A stretch of 64,000 nucleotides of DNA from DATKPA01 sp051955985. Its GTDB lineage: Bacteria; Planctomycetota; Phycisphaerae; WQYP01. Position numbers and translations under genes: made by a program. Numbering within the stretch: the stretch's first letter is position 1; every line of letters begins with the position of its first letter. Below, one piece after another: positions 7,495 to 16,165 of the stretch. The DNA is taken from assembly GCA_051955985.1 (NCBI GenBank), contig JBQCGD010000136.1, forward strand, positions 4,844-68,843, written 5' to 3'. The notes under the pieces are model-generated. The model saw only the letters and a list, made by a program, of their open reading frames with translations. It had not been told where the DNA came from and did not search any database.

Positions 7495-10200
7495 TCACTG
7501 CTTACCCTGCCCCAAATGCGCATCCCGCTCCGGCACCTCCGTCTTGGAGGAAACCACCCCGAGAATGACAAATACCCCCTTGCCATGCATGTCCACCACC
7601 TGCCGCCCTTTGCGGATGTTCACGACGTGAATATCCACTCCCGGCATGCCGTCGATCACCGCCGCGTGCTGGATTGATGGTGACTGCTCTATCAGGTCCG
7701 CTGCAGCAGCGTCTGTTTCTCCCTTGGCGACCTGCAGATACTCCGGCTTCTCTGACCGGAAATATCCCACCAGTAATTTTTCCTTTTCCGGCGCTTCGAT
7801 CTCAAGGGTTCCTTCGCCTGCAGCCATTTTGCCGGCCGGGAGGCGGATCCCGGTCTGGCCGCGCAGCTCCGGTGCCACGTCCTTCAACACGACATCGCGA
7901 TCGGTGAACGGCTTTGCATCGGGCCTTACTTCATACGTTTCGGCACCTGGGGTCAGGACGCGGATGGATGCCTTTGGCAGCGGCGTGATCGCAACATGAT
8001 CGCCCTTGCCCGATTTGATGTCTGCCACCCGCTCGTGGAAGTCCGCCAGCTCTTTCTCGTAAACCGGCAGCAACTGCGACCAATGGTAATTTGCCGGGTG
8101 CCCATCGACGCCGCCGACGACGGGAATTTTGCGTTGGCTGGTCTGCATGGAATTTGCGAAGTTGTATGTGTCCTTGGTGAGGCTGACGAGCTGCCGATAG
8201 TATTCCAGGCTTGCCGCCAGGTGCTTCTCCGCCTGCTCCATATCCGCGCTGTTTTTGCTGTAGCCATACCGGAGAACGCACATCGCAGCTTCGGCTTTTT
8301 CCGCGTAGTTCTCGGACATCGCCCGGATGCAGTGGACATCGTTCCGCACACGCTCAAATTCGGCCTTGTTCTTTGTCACCAGCGGTTCGGCGGCGTCGGC
8401 CTCCTCGACTGCTTTCCGCGAAAACGCCAGGACTTCTTTGATGATCTGTGGCGGTGTTTCGCCGACGTGCGGCTGTTTGTTCCATTCGCGGGCAACGTAT
8501 TCCTGCAACCGTTCTCCCGGGGGCGATTGCCATTCCCAAAGGCCGCTGAAGGCGCCGTATTTCTCGGGGCGGACGAGTTCATCGAGCGTCATTCCGAGGG
8601 ACATCGTCTGGCGGTTGCCTTCGGTGATGCCGAAACGGCGCAGGATGCGCGGGGCGCACTCCCCCGAGTCGTTGTAGGCCGCCAGTATCTGCTCCGCCGC
8701 CTGCGGGTTGCCATACATGTCGGCGAGGCGTCCCACCCAGTATCGATGGTCCGTCTTTTCATCAATCCGGGGGTTCCAGGCATACCGGGCCCATGCGTCG
8801 AACCAGATCCAGTCCCGGTTGATCTGCTCCAGCGGGGGATCGATTTTGTCCGGGGAATAAGGCCAATTCCAGTAACACAGCGGGTACAAATGAATGCCCT
8901 TGGCGTTCTCCCGATCCTCCGCCGCCTGCACGCACAATTTGATAAAACGCTGTGCCCCGTATCTGAAAGGCTCCAGATTGGCCAGAATGTGGATGTTTAC
9001 CGAGTGGATCGCCCCAAGCTTGCTCATCAGCAGATGCTGTTGCCGCCACCGCCCGCGGGGCTGCCAGGTCGTCAAAGACTCGCCATTGAACTTTGATTCC
9101 GTGTAGAGCTTCGGATAATGCCTAATGACCTGCGGAATGACTTCCTCGGCGGGCATTGCGTGGGTGCGCAGCATCAGCGGGATGTCCTGGGTGATTCCCG
9201 CCTGCTTCATCCCGTCGTGAATCCCGCCGATGATCGTGTCCACCATCCATTTTGTGTGATCGGTGCGGAGCGCCTCGCCGAGGCAGACCATCAGCCCTGC
9301 ATGCGGATATGTTTTCACAAACTCCGCGATCGACTTGCGCGTGTAATCCGCAAGGAGCGGCGTGGGTGACGAAAACTGCGTCGATTTCAGGTGGTTGTGT
9401 TCGGCGAATGGTTTCGACACGATGATGTTGTAAAACATCTGCATCACCAGGATGCCGCGCTTATCCGCCTCATCGACGATGAACTTGAACATCTCCTGGT
9501 TCCTGGCGAGCACATCGTCCGGAACTTCAACGGCATAGGGGTAATCCGGAACTCGCACCAGGGAGGCAAAGGGATGCCCATTCCAGATGTACAACACGTT
9601 CATCCGCTCGTTGGCAAGGAAATCCAGGTACGTGATCCAGCGGGCCTTGTCGTAAAACCAGGGAAAGTTCTGAGGCGTGTACGGGTATTCATAGACTTTG
9701 TGGCCGGGCAATATGTACGTCTTCTGCATCCCTACGCAGGGGCCACGCATTATCATTGAAGGCGCATCCCGGAACTCGAGCTTCGCCGGAATTCCCTTCG
9801 CCTGCACGATCCGGCTCGCCAGTTCCAAGCAACCGTAGAGCACGCCGCTGTCGTCGGCCCCGCGTACCGCCAGGACGTCCCCTTCTGACTTCAGCTCGAA
9901 TCCCTCCGGCTTGAGCCCGTTCACTTTGTCGACGGCAAGATGAATCGCACCACCATGCGTCGGGCTATCGGTGTGCACGATTGGGGCCTGTTTCCCCACG
10001 GAGCGGAGGGCGGCCGCCACACGACCTGCCCCGTACTCCATTCGCGGCGAGGCATCGGCAGGAAGGCAGATCGTCACGGTCGTTGATTGCGCAACGGTAG
10101 GGGCTTCGTCGTGGGCGCAACTTGCCATCGCACACCCCAGGAGTGCAGCCATGGCCGCCCGGATCCACAGCGTTCGCTTCAACGTCCTCTCGCATGCCAT
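7495..10200 (-). CDS. GH67-like (alpha-glucuronidase N-domain) glycosidase lipoprotein
   Basis: 901 aa; the ATG at 10200 follows AGAGG. A lipobox (CAMASC, lipidated Cys28) predicts a lipoprotein. Residues ~45-165 resemble the N-terminal beta/alpha domain found in GH67 alpha-glucuronidases and GH20 enzymes (YGAGRVAAAL, IHLAV, GVLYGCLELAS). Residues ~175-560 look like a TIM barrel (MIMRGPCVGMQK, YLDFLANERMNVLYIWNGH, FIVDEADKRGILVMQMFYN, LYTESKFNGES), followed by helical and beta domains. It is probably an exo-glycosidase acting on uronic-acid-bearing side chains at the cell surface, in keeping with the GH79 gene nearby. The catalytic residues cannot be assigned with confidence. It is probably co-transcribed with the DUF3826 gene 74 bp upstream. 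Confidence 0.7.
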   Translation of the reverse strand: MACERTLKRTLWIRAAMAALLGCAMASCAHDEAPTVAQSTTVTICLPADASPRMEYGAGRVAAALRSVGKQAPIVHTDSPTHGGAIHLAVDKVNGLKPEGFELKSEGDVLAVRGADDSGVLYGCLELASRIVQAKGIPAKLEFRDAPSMIMRGPCVGMQKTYILPGHKVYEYPYTPQNFPWFYDKARWITYLDFLANERMNVLYIWNGHPFASLVRVPDYPYAVEVPDDVLARNQEMFKFIVDEADKRGILVMQMFYNIIVSKPFAEHNHLKSTQFSSPTPLLADYTRKSIAEFVKTYPHAGLMVCLGEALRTDHTKWMVDTIIGGIHDGMKQAGITQDIPLMLRTHAMPAEEVIPQVIRHYPKLYTESKFNGESLTTWQPRGRWRQQHLLMSKLGAIHSVNIHILANLEPFRYGAQRFIKLCVQAAEDRENAKGIHLYPLCYWNWPYSPDKIDPPLEQINRDWIWFDAWARYAWNPRIDEKTDHRYWVGRLADMYGNPQAAEQILAAYNDSGECAPRILRRFGITEGNRQTMSLGMTLDELVRPEKYGAFSGLWEWQSPPGERLQEYVAREWNKQPHVGETPPQIIKEVLAFSRKAVEEADAAEPLVTKNKAEFERVRNDVHCIRAMSENYAEKAEAAMCVLRYGYSKNSADMEQAEKHLAASLEYYRQLVSLTKDTYNFANSMQTSQRKIPVVGGVDGHPANYHWSQLLPVYEKELADFHERVADIKSGKGDHVAITPLPKASIRVLTPGAETYEVRPDAKPFTDRDVVLKDVAPELRGQTGIRLPAGKMAAGEGTLEIEAPEKEKLLVGYFRSEKPEYLQVAKGETDAAAADLIEQSPSIQHAAVIDGMPGVDIHVVNIRKGRQVVDMHGKGVFVILGVVSSKTEVPERDAHLGQGKQ

Positions 10201-10274
10201 TCGATCGCCTCTTTGAGTTCTTTGACGCCCATGTGCAATATTGCCGGTCTGATCCCCATGGAAGAGACTTTTTT

Positions 10275-11009
10275 CTATTTCGGCTGGGATGTGCCCCGTC
10301 GCGACGCGGCCTCCGCTTTCAAGCGGTCCGCATAAGCCTTGTAAAGCCTGTCCCACTCCAAGGAGCCAACGTATTCTTGCACCTTCACCTTGTAGCGTTT
10401 GAAGATCCGGATGATCTCTTTGTCCGAATCCGTCAGCATCGCCGCCTCGCGTGCTTCCGCCAGGCGATCATGGATCGTCTTCTTTTCCGCATCCGTCAGG
10501 CCGGGAACAATCTGGAGGTACGCATTGTACGTGCGCGTCATCCCGGGGCTGTGACTCCAGAATTCCTTGAACGCCTCGAGCTGTTCCGGCGACAATTCTG
10601 CGGCCAGATCGTGGATGAAACTCTCATACGCAGGCTTCAGCGATGCGTAGACATCATCAATGTGCTGCGCGATTACCTCGCCGGGGAACTCGTCTTTGGG
10701 CACGACGGCGCGAGCCTTCCCCCATTGCTTCCAGAGGTCCGCAAGCTGTGCATCGTGTTCGTCGTGCCATTTCCACATAACGACCAGCCAGTGCCCCAGG
10801 ATTGTCTTCACCCGTTCCGTTTTGGAGGGGTCGTCCAAGTTGATCGACTTGAGCAGCTTGTTCACTTTGCCGTCGATACGCTGCTGCATTGCCGCATCCG
10901 CGGCAGGTACAGGAGCGCCGGGGGGCGGTTCCTCGGCATACATCTGCCGGGCGCTGACGCAGCCCAGCAGTACAGTGAACGCCAGCGCGGGGATCTTTGT
11001 CCGACTCAC
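10275..11009 (-). CDS. DUF3826-like secreted protein
   Basis: 244 aa. A GTG at 11009 is preferred because GGAGG lies 5 nt upstream and it opens a signal peptide (ALAFTVLLGCVSA); a longer frame starts at 11159 without either feature. The mature protein is helical and rich in Trp, His and Asp (VVMWKWHDEHDAQLADLWKQ), with a C-terminal basic tail. The pattern matches what I recall of DUF3826, a family of unknown function that occurs with CAZymes in Bacteroidetes and Planctomycetota. It sits first in a two-gene transcript with the GH67-like lipoprotein, so a role in the same polysaccharide pathway is inferred. Confidence 0.65.
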   Translation of the reverse strand: MSRTKIPALAFTVLLGCVSARQMYAEEPPPGAPVPAADAAMQQRIDGKVNKLLKSINLDDPSKTERVKTILGHWLVVMWKWHDEHDAQLADLWKQWGKARAVVPKDEFPGEVIAQHIDDVYASLKPAYESFIHDLAAELSPEQLEAFKEFWSHSPGMTRTYNAYLQIVPGLTDAEKKTIHDRLAEAREAAMLTDSDKEIIRIFKRYKVKVQEYVGSLEWDRLYKAYADRLKAEAASRRGTSQPK

Positions 11010-11341
11010 GGCAACCTCCGGAACATGACATGTGGGGAAGCAGGGATGAGGGCCAAGTCCAAGAACACCTTTTTTGAACCGCCGATGGACTGTGTTGAAG
11101 ACCTGGAGACGCGGAGGGACCGCATATTCAAGGGTAGAACGAAGATCCACCGATTCCATTGCGAATGCAACGACAGGAATCGCAGTTCTTAGAATACGGG
11201 ATACGCTTCTGATATGGCCGGAAGTTCCCGCGGAATCGCGCGACTATACTCCGGCTATACTTCGTTGGATCAAGTCACACATTCATCAGCCTGACATTTC
11301 GAATTGTACACCCAACCTATGGGCATGGAGGTATCCAGTCG
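11010..11341. other. Divergent intergenic region between DUF3826 and BNR-MORN genes
   Basis: About 330 bp with no gene. Two TATACT-like hexamers occur around 11247-11266 and could serve as -10 elements for the rightward gene, but no matching -35 is evident. Confidence 0.35.
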
Positions 11342-13132
11342 ATGCATCAAAGCAGCGCGCGCACCGCAATGTTTCTCTCGTTGGCCGTTGCCACCGTTGT
11401 GGCCGGCCAGCGGGGTGCAATGGCCGAAACCAAAACAATTCAAGTGGAGGCCGCGAACTTCTCCCTGGGAGCGAACAGCAGTACCACTGATGGGAGCGAC
11501 AATTTAAAGTTCGTCATTGATCCGGCGCCATCAGTTCCGTTTGTGCAATCGGCGGTGAAACAGGATCCCGCGCCGGCTTCGCTGGGACCCAATCCGAAGA
11601 TTCCGTACTTTACGGTTCGCTTCGCCATGCCAATTCCGCCGGAGAACGCCACGAGCGAGGTGGCGGCGCTCACGGGCATCGACCCGATGGTCTACACGCA
11701 CAATCATTCGCCCGGCTTCGAAATCCTGCCGAATGGCGATGCCCTCGCGATTTATTTCAGCACACCGCCGGGAAAAGCGGAAGCTGATCCTTCGACCTCG
11801 TTTGTCCAGGCACGCCTCCGCTACGGTTCCGAAGAATGGGACATGCCGGAACTTTTCTTCAAAACAAAAGGCTACAACGACCAGTCCGGATTGCTATGGA
11901 ACGATCACGGAAAGATCTGGTTCTTCGGCGGCGGCCGCAAAATCTCGGACATGGTTCCTTTCCGCATGGCCACATCGACGGACAACGGCATGACCTGGAC
12001 CTTCTCCATCCCCCAGCTCGATAAGCCGGCCACCAGCTACGAAGCCCAGCCCATTACCAGCGCCTTCCGCGGCGCGGACGGCAACATCTACTTCGGCATG
12101 GACGGCCACGCGGCCCACAGCTTCCTCTGGCGCAGCACCGATGACGGCATTCACTGGCACGACATGGGCGGCCGCACGGACGCCCGCCACTCCACCTTCG
12201 TCCCCCTCGACAACACCGGAAAAATCCTCTACATCGGCGGCAAGAACAACAACGTCGAGCACTGGAACCCGGAAGGAACCTCCGACGACTACGGAGCCAC
12301 CTGGTCCAAACCGATCGCTTCCCACTTCCCGGTACTGAGTTCCGGCCAACGCCCTTCGCTCATCCGCCTGGCCTCCGGCAATCTTCTTTATGTCACCGAT
12401 TCCTACCTGCACAAGCTCAAGCGCCCCGCTGAAGAAGGCTGGAAGTACGGCGACAAGTGCGTCGTGGCACTCTCCACCGACAATGGCGCGTCCTGGCATA
12501 TCAAACCATTGCCCGTGCAAGTCGGCGGCCACCAGCGGCCCGAGCATCCGACCGTCGGCTACACGGTTGCGCGACAGTCGCCCAACGGCGTGATTCATAT
12601 TCTGACGACGGTCACGCAGCCCTGCCTGGACTACGAACTCAATGAGGCGTGGATTCTCTCTGATGCGGGAGATGATTCGCCGGAGAATTCGGGCGGCAAA
12701 ATTCAGTCGTTCTCCGAGAAATATCCCGACGGCAAGCCGCGCTCCACGTGGAGTGCGCGAATCTGCCCGAACGGACGCTATCTGCTCAATGGAGAAGAGC
12801 TGGACTATTACCCCGATGGACAAAAGGAGCACCAGGTCACTTACGCTGATGGCCGAAAAACGGGCGAAGAATCGTTCTGGTCTCCCGACGGGAAGATTGC
12901 GTGGAAGTGGGAACACAACCTCGCGGATAACCGTGCCGTCTGGACACATTACTGGCCCAACGGGAATAAAAAATCAGAGTCTTCGTGGAATACGCTCCCG
13001 GTTGCGCCGGGGGTGGATCGCCATTTCGTCGGCTACGTTGCGGACGGCCCCGCGATCGAGTGGGATGAAAGCGGGAAGCAGATTGGTTCGCATCAATTCA
13101 CGAACGGGATCATCGCTGACGACCACAAGTAG
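11342..13132 (+). CDS. Secreted BNR-repeat protein with C-terminal MORN/YwqK-type repeats
   Basis: 596 aa with a signal peptide (FLSLAVATVVAGQRGAMA); GGAGG lies 10 nt before the ATG. Residues ~75-440 form a BNR_4-type beta-propeller: Asp-box-like STDNGMTW, STDDGIHW, DDYGATW and STDNGASW recur at regular intervals, as in sialidase-fold and rhamnogalacturonan-related exo-enzymes. Residues ~455-590 are repeats of the kind found in YwqK/MORN_2 proteins (EKYPDGKPRSTW, DYYPDGQKEHQVTYADGRK, SFWSPDGKIAWKWEH, HYWPNGNKKSESSW). The function is probably glycan binding or hydrolysis; the active-site residues are not identifiable by eye. The fusion of the two repeat types is unusual. Confidence 0.75.
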   Translation: MHQSSARTAMFLSLAVATVVAGQRGAMAETKTIQVEAANFSLGANSSTTDGSDNLKFVIDPAPSVPFVQSAVKQDPAPASLGPNPKIPYFTVRFAMPIPPENATSEVAALTGIDPMVYTHNHSPGFEILPNGDALAIYFSTPPGKAEADPSTSFVQARLRYGSEEWDMPELFFKTKGYNDQSGLLWNDHGKIWFFGGGRKISDMVPFRMATSTDNGMTWTFSIPQLDKPATSYEAQPITSAFRGADGNIYFGMDGHAAHSFLWRSTDDGIHWHDMGGRTDARHSTFVPLDNTGKILYIGGKNNNVEHWNPEGTSDDYGATWSKPIASHFPVLSSGQRPSLIRLASGNLLYVTDSYLHKLKRPAEEGWKYGDKCVVALSTDNGASWHIKPLPVQVGGHQRPEHPTVGYTVARQSPNGVIHILTTVTQPCLDYELNEAWILSDAGDDSPENSGGKIQSFSEKYPDGKPRSTWSARICPNGRYLLNGEELDYYPDGQKEHQVTYADGRKTGEESFWSPDGKIAWKWEHNLADNRAVWTHYWPNGNKKSESSWNTLPVAPGVDRHFVGYVADGPAIEWDESGKQIGSHQFTNGIIADDHK

Positions 13133-13250
13133 AACAATTCACTTGTCCGGGAAACAGGTCCCGGTCAGCCGCCGTGCAGTCCAGCGATGATCATGTGGGC
13201 GCGACACATTTAAGAAGGGCAACCCGCCGCGGGCGCTGCACCCAGATCGA

Positions 13251-13268
13251 CTCGCTCGAATGAGCGAG
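13251..13268. terminator. Hairpin between convergent BNR-MORN and atp genes
   Basis: CTCGCTC-GAAT-GAGCGAG is a perfect 7-bp stem with a tetraloop, midway between the convergent stops at 13132 and 13333. There is no T-tract, so it may act as a bidirectional or Rho-assisted terminator. Confidence 0.4.
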
Positions 13269-13332
13269 CATTCCGCACGCTCACATCCTGCATTCCCCAC
13301 GAGCAAATGAGCATCATCTCCCGGGAAGTCCG

Positions 13333-13743
13333 CTACTTGTGCTGCCGGCGTTTGACGCGGAGTTGGACCAGGGAGCGCGCCATGGACGCGTTGACCGAAG
13401 CCACTTCCTCGGCGGAGAGCTTCTCGCGAAGACGGGCCTCGGCGCGCTGCCGGGCTTCTTCGGCCTTTGCGGCATCAATGTTTTCGGCGGCCACGGCCAT
13501 GTCGGTCAGTATCGAGACGCGATCGTTGGTGATTTCCACCAATCCCTCTCCCACCGCCAGAAAAGATTCCTTGCCGCCTTTGATCACGATCATTTCGCCG
13601 GGGACCATGTTGGTCGTTACCGCCATGTGCATGGGATAGATGCCGATCTGGCCCTCGGCGCCGGGAAGCGTAACCATTTCCACATCCTCGTTGAAGGCGG
13701 TCTCAACGGGCGTGATGATCTGGAGTTTAAGCGTGGCGGTCAT
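13333..13743 (-). CDS. atpC: F1Fo ATP synthase subunit epsilon
   Basis: 136 aa, the usual length. It couples and regulates the central stalk of the F1 motor. The N-terminal beta-sandwich (KLQIITPVETAFNEDVEMVTLPGAEGQIG cut at family-typical turns, GEMIVIKGG, EGLVEITNDRVSILTD) is clear and is followed by the two-helix hairpin (ENIDAAKAEEARQRAEARL). It is the last gene of the operon, 21 bp after atpD. Confidence 0.96.
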   Translation of the reverse strand: MTATLKLQIITPVETAFNEDVEMVTLPGAEGQIGIYPMHMAVTTNMVPGEMIVIKGGKESFLAVGEGLVEITNDRVSILTDMAVAAENIDAAKAEEARQRAEARLREKLSAEEVASVNASMARSLVQLRVKRRQHK

Positions 13744-13764
13744 GTTCGCACCCCGCGTGTTCGA

Positions 13765-15216
13765 TCAGGCAGCCTTTGGAGAGGTTCCCTCTTTAGCGGC
13801 GGGCTTGCCGGAAGATTCGCTGAGCACCTCGTCGATGCCGCCCTTCATGTAAAAATTCGCCTCTGGCACATTGTCGTGCTTGCCTTCGAGGATTTCCTTG
13901 AATCCGCGGACCGTGTCGGCCACAGGAACCTGCTTGCCCTCGCGGCCGGTGAAGACCGTTGCGACGCTGAACGGCTGGCTGAGGAAACGCTGGATCTTGC
14001 GGGCGCGATAGACGCTCAGCTTGTCTTCAGGGGAGAGCTCGTCCATGCCGAGGATGGCGATGATGTCCTGGAGGTCCTTGTAGCGCTGGAGAACTTTCTG
14101 GATGCCGCGGGCGACTTCGTAGTGCTCTTTCCCGACGATCTCAGGCGCGAGGGCGCGCGAAGTAGAGGCGAGCGGATCGACCGCCGGATAGATCGCTTGT
14201 TCGAAGATGGCGCGGTCGAGCACGAGGGTCGCGTCAAGATGGGCGAAGGTCGTTGCGGGGGCCGGGTCGGTCAGGTCGTCCGCCGGGACGTAGACCGCCT
14301 GGAAAGAGGTGATCGATCCTTTTTTTGTGGAGGTAATGCGTTCCTGCAGCGCACCCATTTCGGACGCGAGGGTGGGCTGATACCCGACGGCGCTGGCCGT
14401 GCGGCCGAGGAGTGCGGAGACTTCGGATCCGGCTTGCGAAAAGCGGAAGATGTTGTCGATGAACAGGAGCACATCCTGGTTCTTTTCGTCACGGAAATAC
14501 TCGGTGATGGCCAGGCCGGCGAGGGCGATCCGGAGCCTTGCGCCGGGAGGCTCGTTCATCTGTCCGTAGACCAGTGCGATCTTGGACTGGGCAAGGTCCT
14601 TCTGGTTGATAACGCCGGCCTCGGACATTTCGCGGTAAAGGTCGTTCCCTTCGCGGGTGCGTTCCCCCACGCCGGCGAAGACGGAGACGCCGCCGTGAAG
14701 CTTGGCAATGTTGTTGATCAGTTCCATGATGACGACGGTTTTACCAACGCCTGCCCCCCCGAACGCGCCGACCTTCCCACCCTTGAGGAACGGACAAATC
14801 AGGTCAATCACCTTGATGCCGGTGGGAAGCACCTTGGGCGACATCGACTGTTCCACGAGCGCGGGGGCGGGCCGATGGATTGGATATCGCTTCTCGGTTT
14901 TGACCTCGCCGCGTTCATCAACCGGCGTGCCGGTGACATCAAAGACGCGTCCCATGACCGCCTCTCCGACAGGCATGGAGATCGGCGCACCGGTATCGAC
15001 CACCTCGAATCCGCGCTTCAGGCCCTCGGTTGCGGACATGGAGATGGCCCGAACCCAATGGTCGCCGAGATGCTGCTGGACCTCCAGGGTGAGCGTCACC
15101 GGCTGCCCCTGCCACTGGCATTCGACGGTGAGCGCGTTGTAAATTCGCGGCAGCTCGTCGGGGAATTCCACATCCACCACCGGTCCGACGACTTGGATGA
15201 TCCGTCCTTTGTTCAT
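13765..15216 (-). CDS. atpD: F1Fo ATP synthase subunit beta
   Basis: 483 aa. It is the catalytic F1 subunit that makes ATP from ADP and phosphate. The P-loop GGAGVGKT is at residues 153-160, followed by the GERTREGNDLY segment with its catalytic Glu, the ALVYGQMNEPPGARLR segment and the DELSEED-like DELSPEDKL loop. The ATG follows AGGAG at about 7 nt. It lies 39 bp after atpG and 21 bp before atpC. Confidence 0.98.
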   Translation of the reverse strand: MNKGRIIQVVGPVVDVEFPDELPRIYNALTVECQWQGQPVTLTLEVQQHLGDHWVRAISMSATEGLKRGFEVVDTGAPISMPVGEAVMGRVFDVTGTPVDERGEVKTEKRYPIHRPAPALVEQSMSPKVLPTGIKVIDLICPFLKGGKVGAFGGAGVGKTVVIMELINNIAKLHGGVSVFAGVGERTREGNDLYREMSEAGVINQKDLAQSKIALVYGQMNEPPGARLRIALAGLAITEYFRDEKNQDVLLFIDNIFRFSQAGSEVSALLGRTASAVGYQPTLASEMGALQERITSTKKGSITSFQAVYVPADDLTDPAPATTFAHLDATLVLDRAIFEQAIYPAVDPLASTSRALAPEIVGKEHYEVARGIQKVLQRYKDLQDIIAILGMDELSPEDKLSVYRARKIQRFLSQPFSVATVFTGREGKQVPVADTVRGFKEILEGKHDNVPEANFYMKGGIDEVLSESSGKPAAKEGTSPKAA

Positions 15217-15255
15217 GATCGCTCCTGACTCCTGCGGTGTTGCGCTGTTTCACTG

Positions 15256-16131
15256 CTAGCGGGCGTTGGCCTGGCCTCCGGCGATGTCGAGAAGTTCTGT
15301 GGTGATGTTGCCCTGGCGGAGCTTGTTGTATTCGAGGGTGAGTTCATCAATCAGGTTGTTGGCGCTGTCCGTGGCATTTTTCATCGAAACCATGCGTGCA
15401 CTCTGCTCGCTGGCCTTCGCGCCAAGGAGCACCTGGTACATGAGGATGTTCAGATATCGCGGAAGCAGGTAGGTCAGGACCACCTCGGCGCTCGGTTCGA
15501 AAGTGGATTCCATGGAGTGGGCGGCCAGTTCCTCTTCCTTTTGGATGCCGGGAAGCTCGGGAAGCGTCGTGATCGCCCCGATCGGCAGGAACTCGATGGT
15601 GAGGGGGACCTGCGAGAGCGTGTTGATGAAACGGGTGGACGTGATTTTGACCTCGTCGACGTCCTTCCTGAGGAACAAGTCGCAAGCGCAGGCGGCGATT
15701 GCCCGGGCCTCGGGGAATTTGGGGGTGTCATCGTAGTTGAACTCCGCGAGGAGTTTCCTGCCGGAGCGTGCGACGAATTGGGCCGCCTTTTTTCCCGCGG
15801 TGATAAACACAGTCGTCTCCGGGTCGAAAGCCATTGCCAGGCGAAAGAGGTTGGCATTGAGGGGACCGCAGAGGCCTTTGTCGCCGGCGACGAGGATCAC
15901 TGCCCGTTTTCCAACCTCGCGCGCTTCCATGAGCGGGTGGCTGAAATCGACAACCTGCGTCGTTGCCCGCCGTTGGATGTTGTAGACGAGTTGAGAGAAG
16001 GGGCGGCAGTTGATGGTTGCCTGCTGAGCGCGGCGCATTTTGGACGCGGCCACCATCTGCATCGCCCGGGTGATCTGGGCCGTGCTGCTGATCGATCGGA
16101 TTCGCCGTCGAATGTCGCGTGTGGAAAGCAT
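15256..16131 (-). CDS. atpG: F1Fo ATP synthase subunit gamma
   Basis: 291 aa from the ATG at 16131, which follows GGGGA and gives the canonical N-terminus (LSTRDIRRRIRSI). It forms the rotating shaft. Diagnostic parts are TAQITRAMQMVAASKMRRAQ, VILVAGDKGLCGPLNANLF and the C-terminal MKNATDSANNLIDELTLEYN/RQGNITTELLDI helix. A frame extending to 16191 would overlap atpA and is not needed. Confidence 0.97.
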   Translation of the reverse strand: MLSTRDIRRRIRSISSTAQITRAMQMVAASKMRRAQQATINCRPFSQLVYNIQRRATTQVVDFSHPLMEAREVGKRAVILVAGDKGLCGPLNANLFRLAMAFDPETTVFITAGKKAAQFVARSGRKLLAEFNYDDTPKFPEARAIAACACDLFLRKDVDEVKITSTRFINTLSQVPLTIEFLPIGAITTLPELPGIQKEEELAAHSMESTFEPSAEVVLTYLLPRYLNILMYQVLLGAKASEQSARMVSMKNATDSANNLIDELTLEYNKLRQGNITTELLDIAGGQANAR

Positions 16132-16165
16132 AGTCCATTCCCCAGGAGCCACCAGCGTGAAACGC

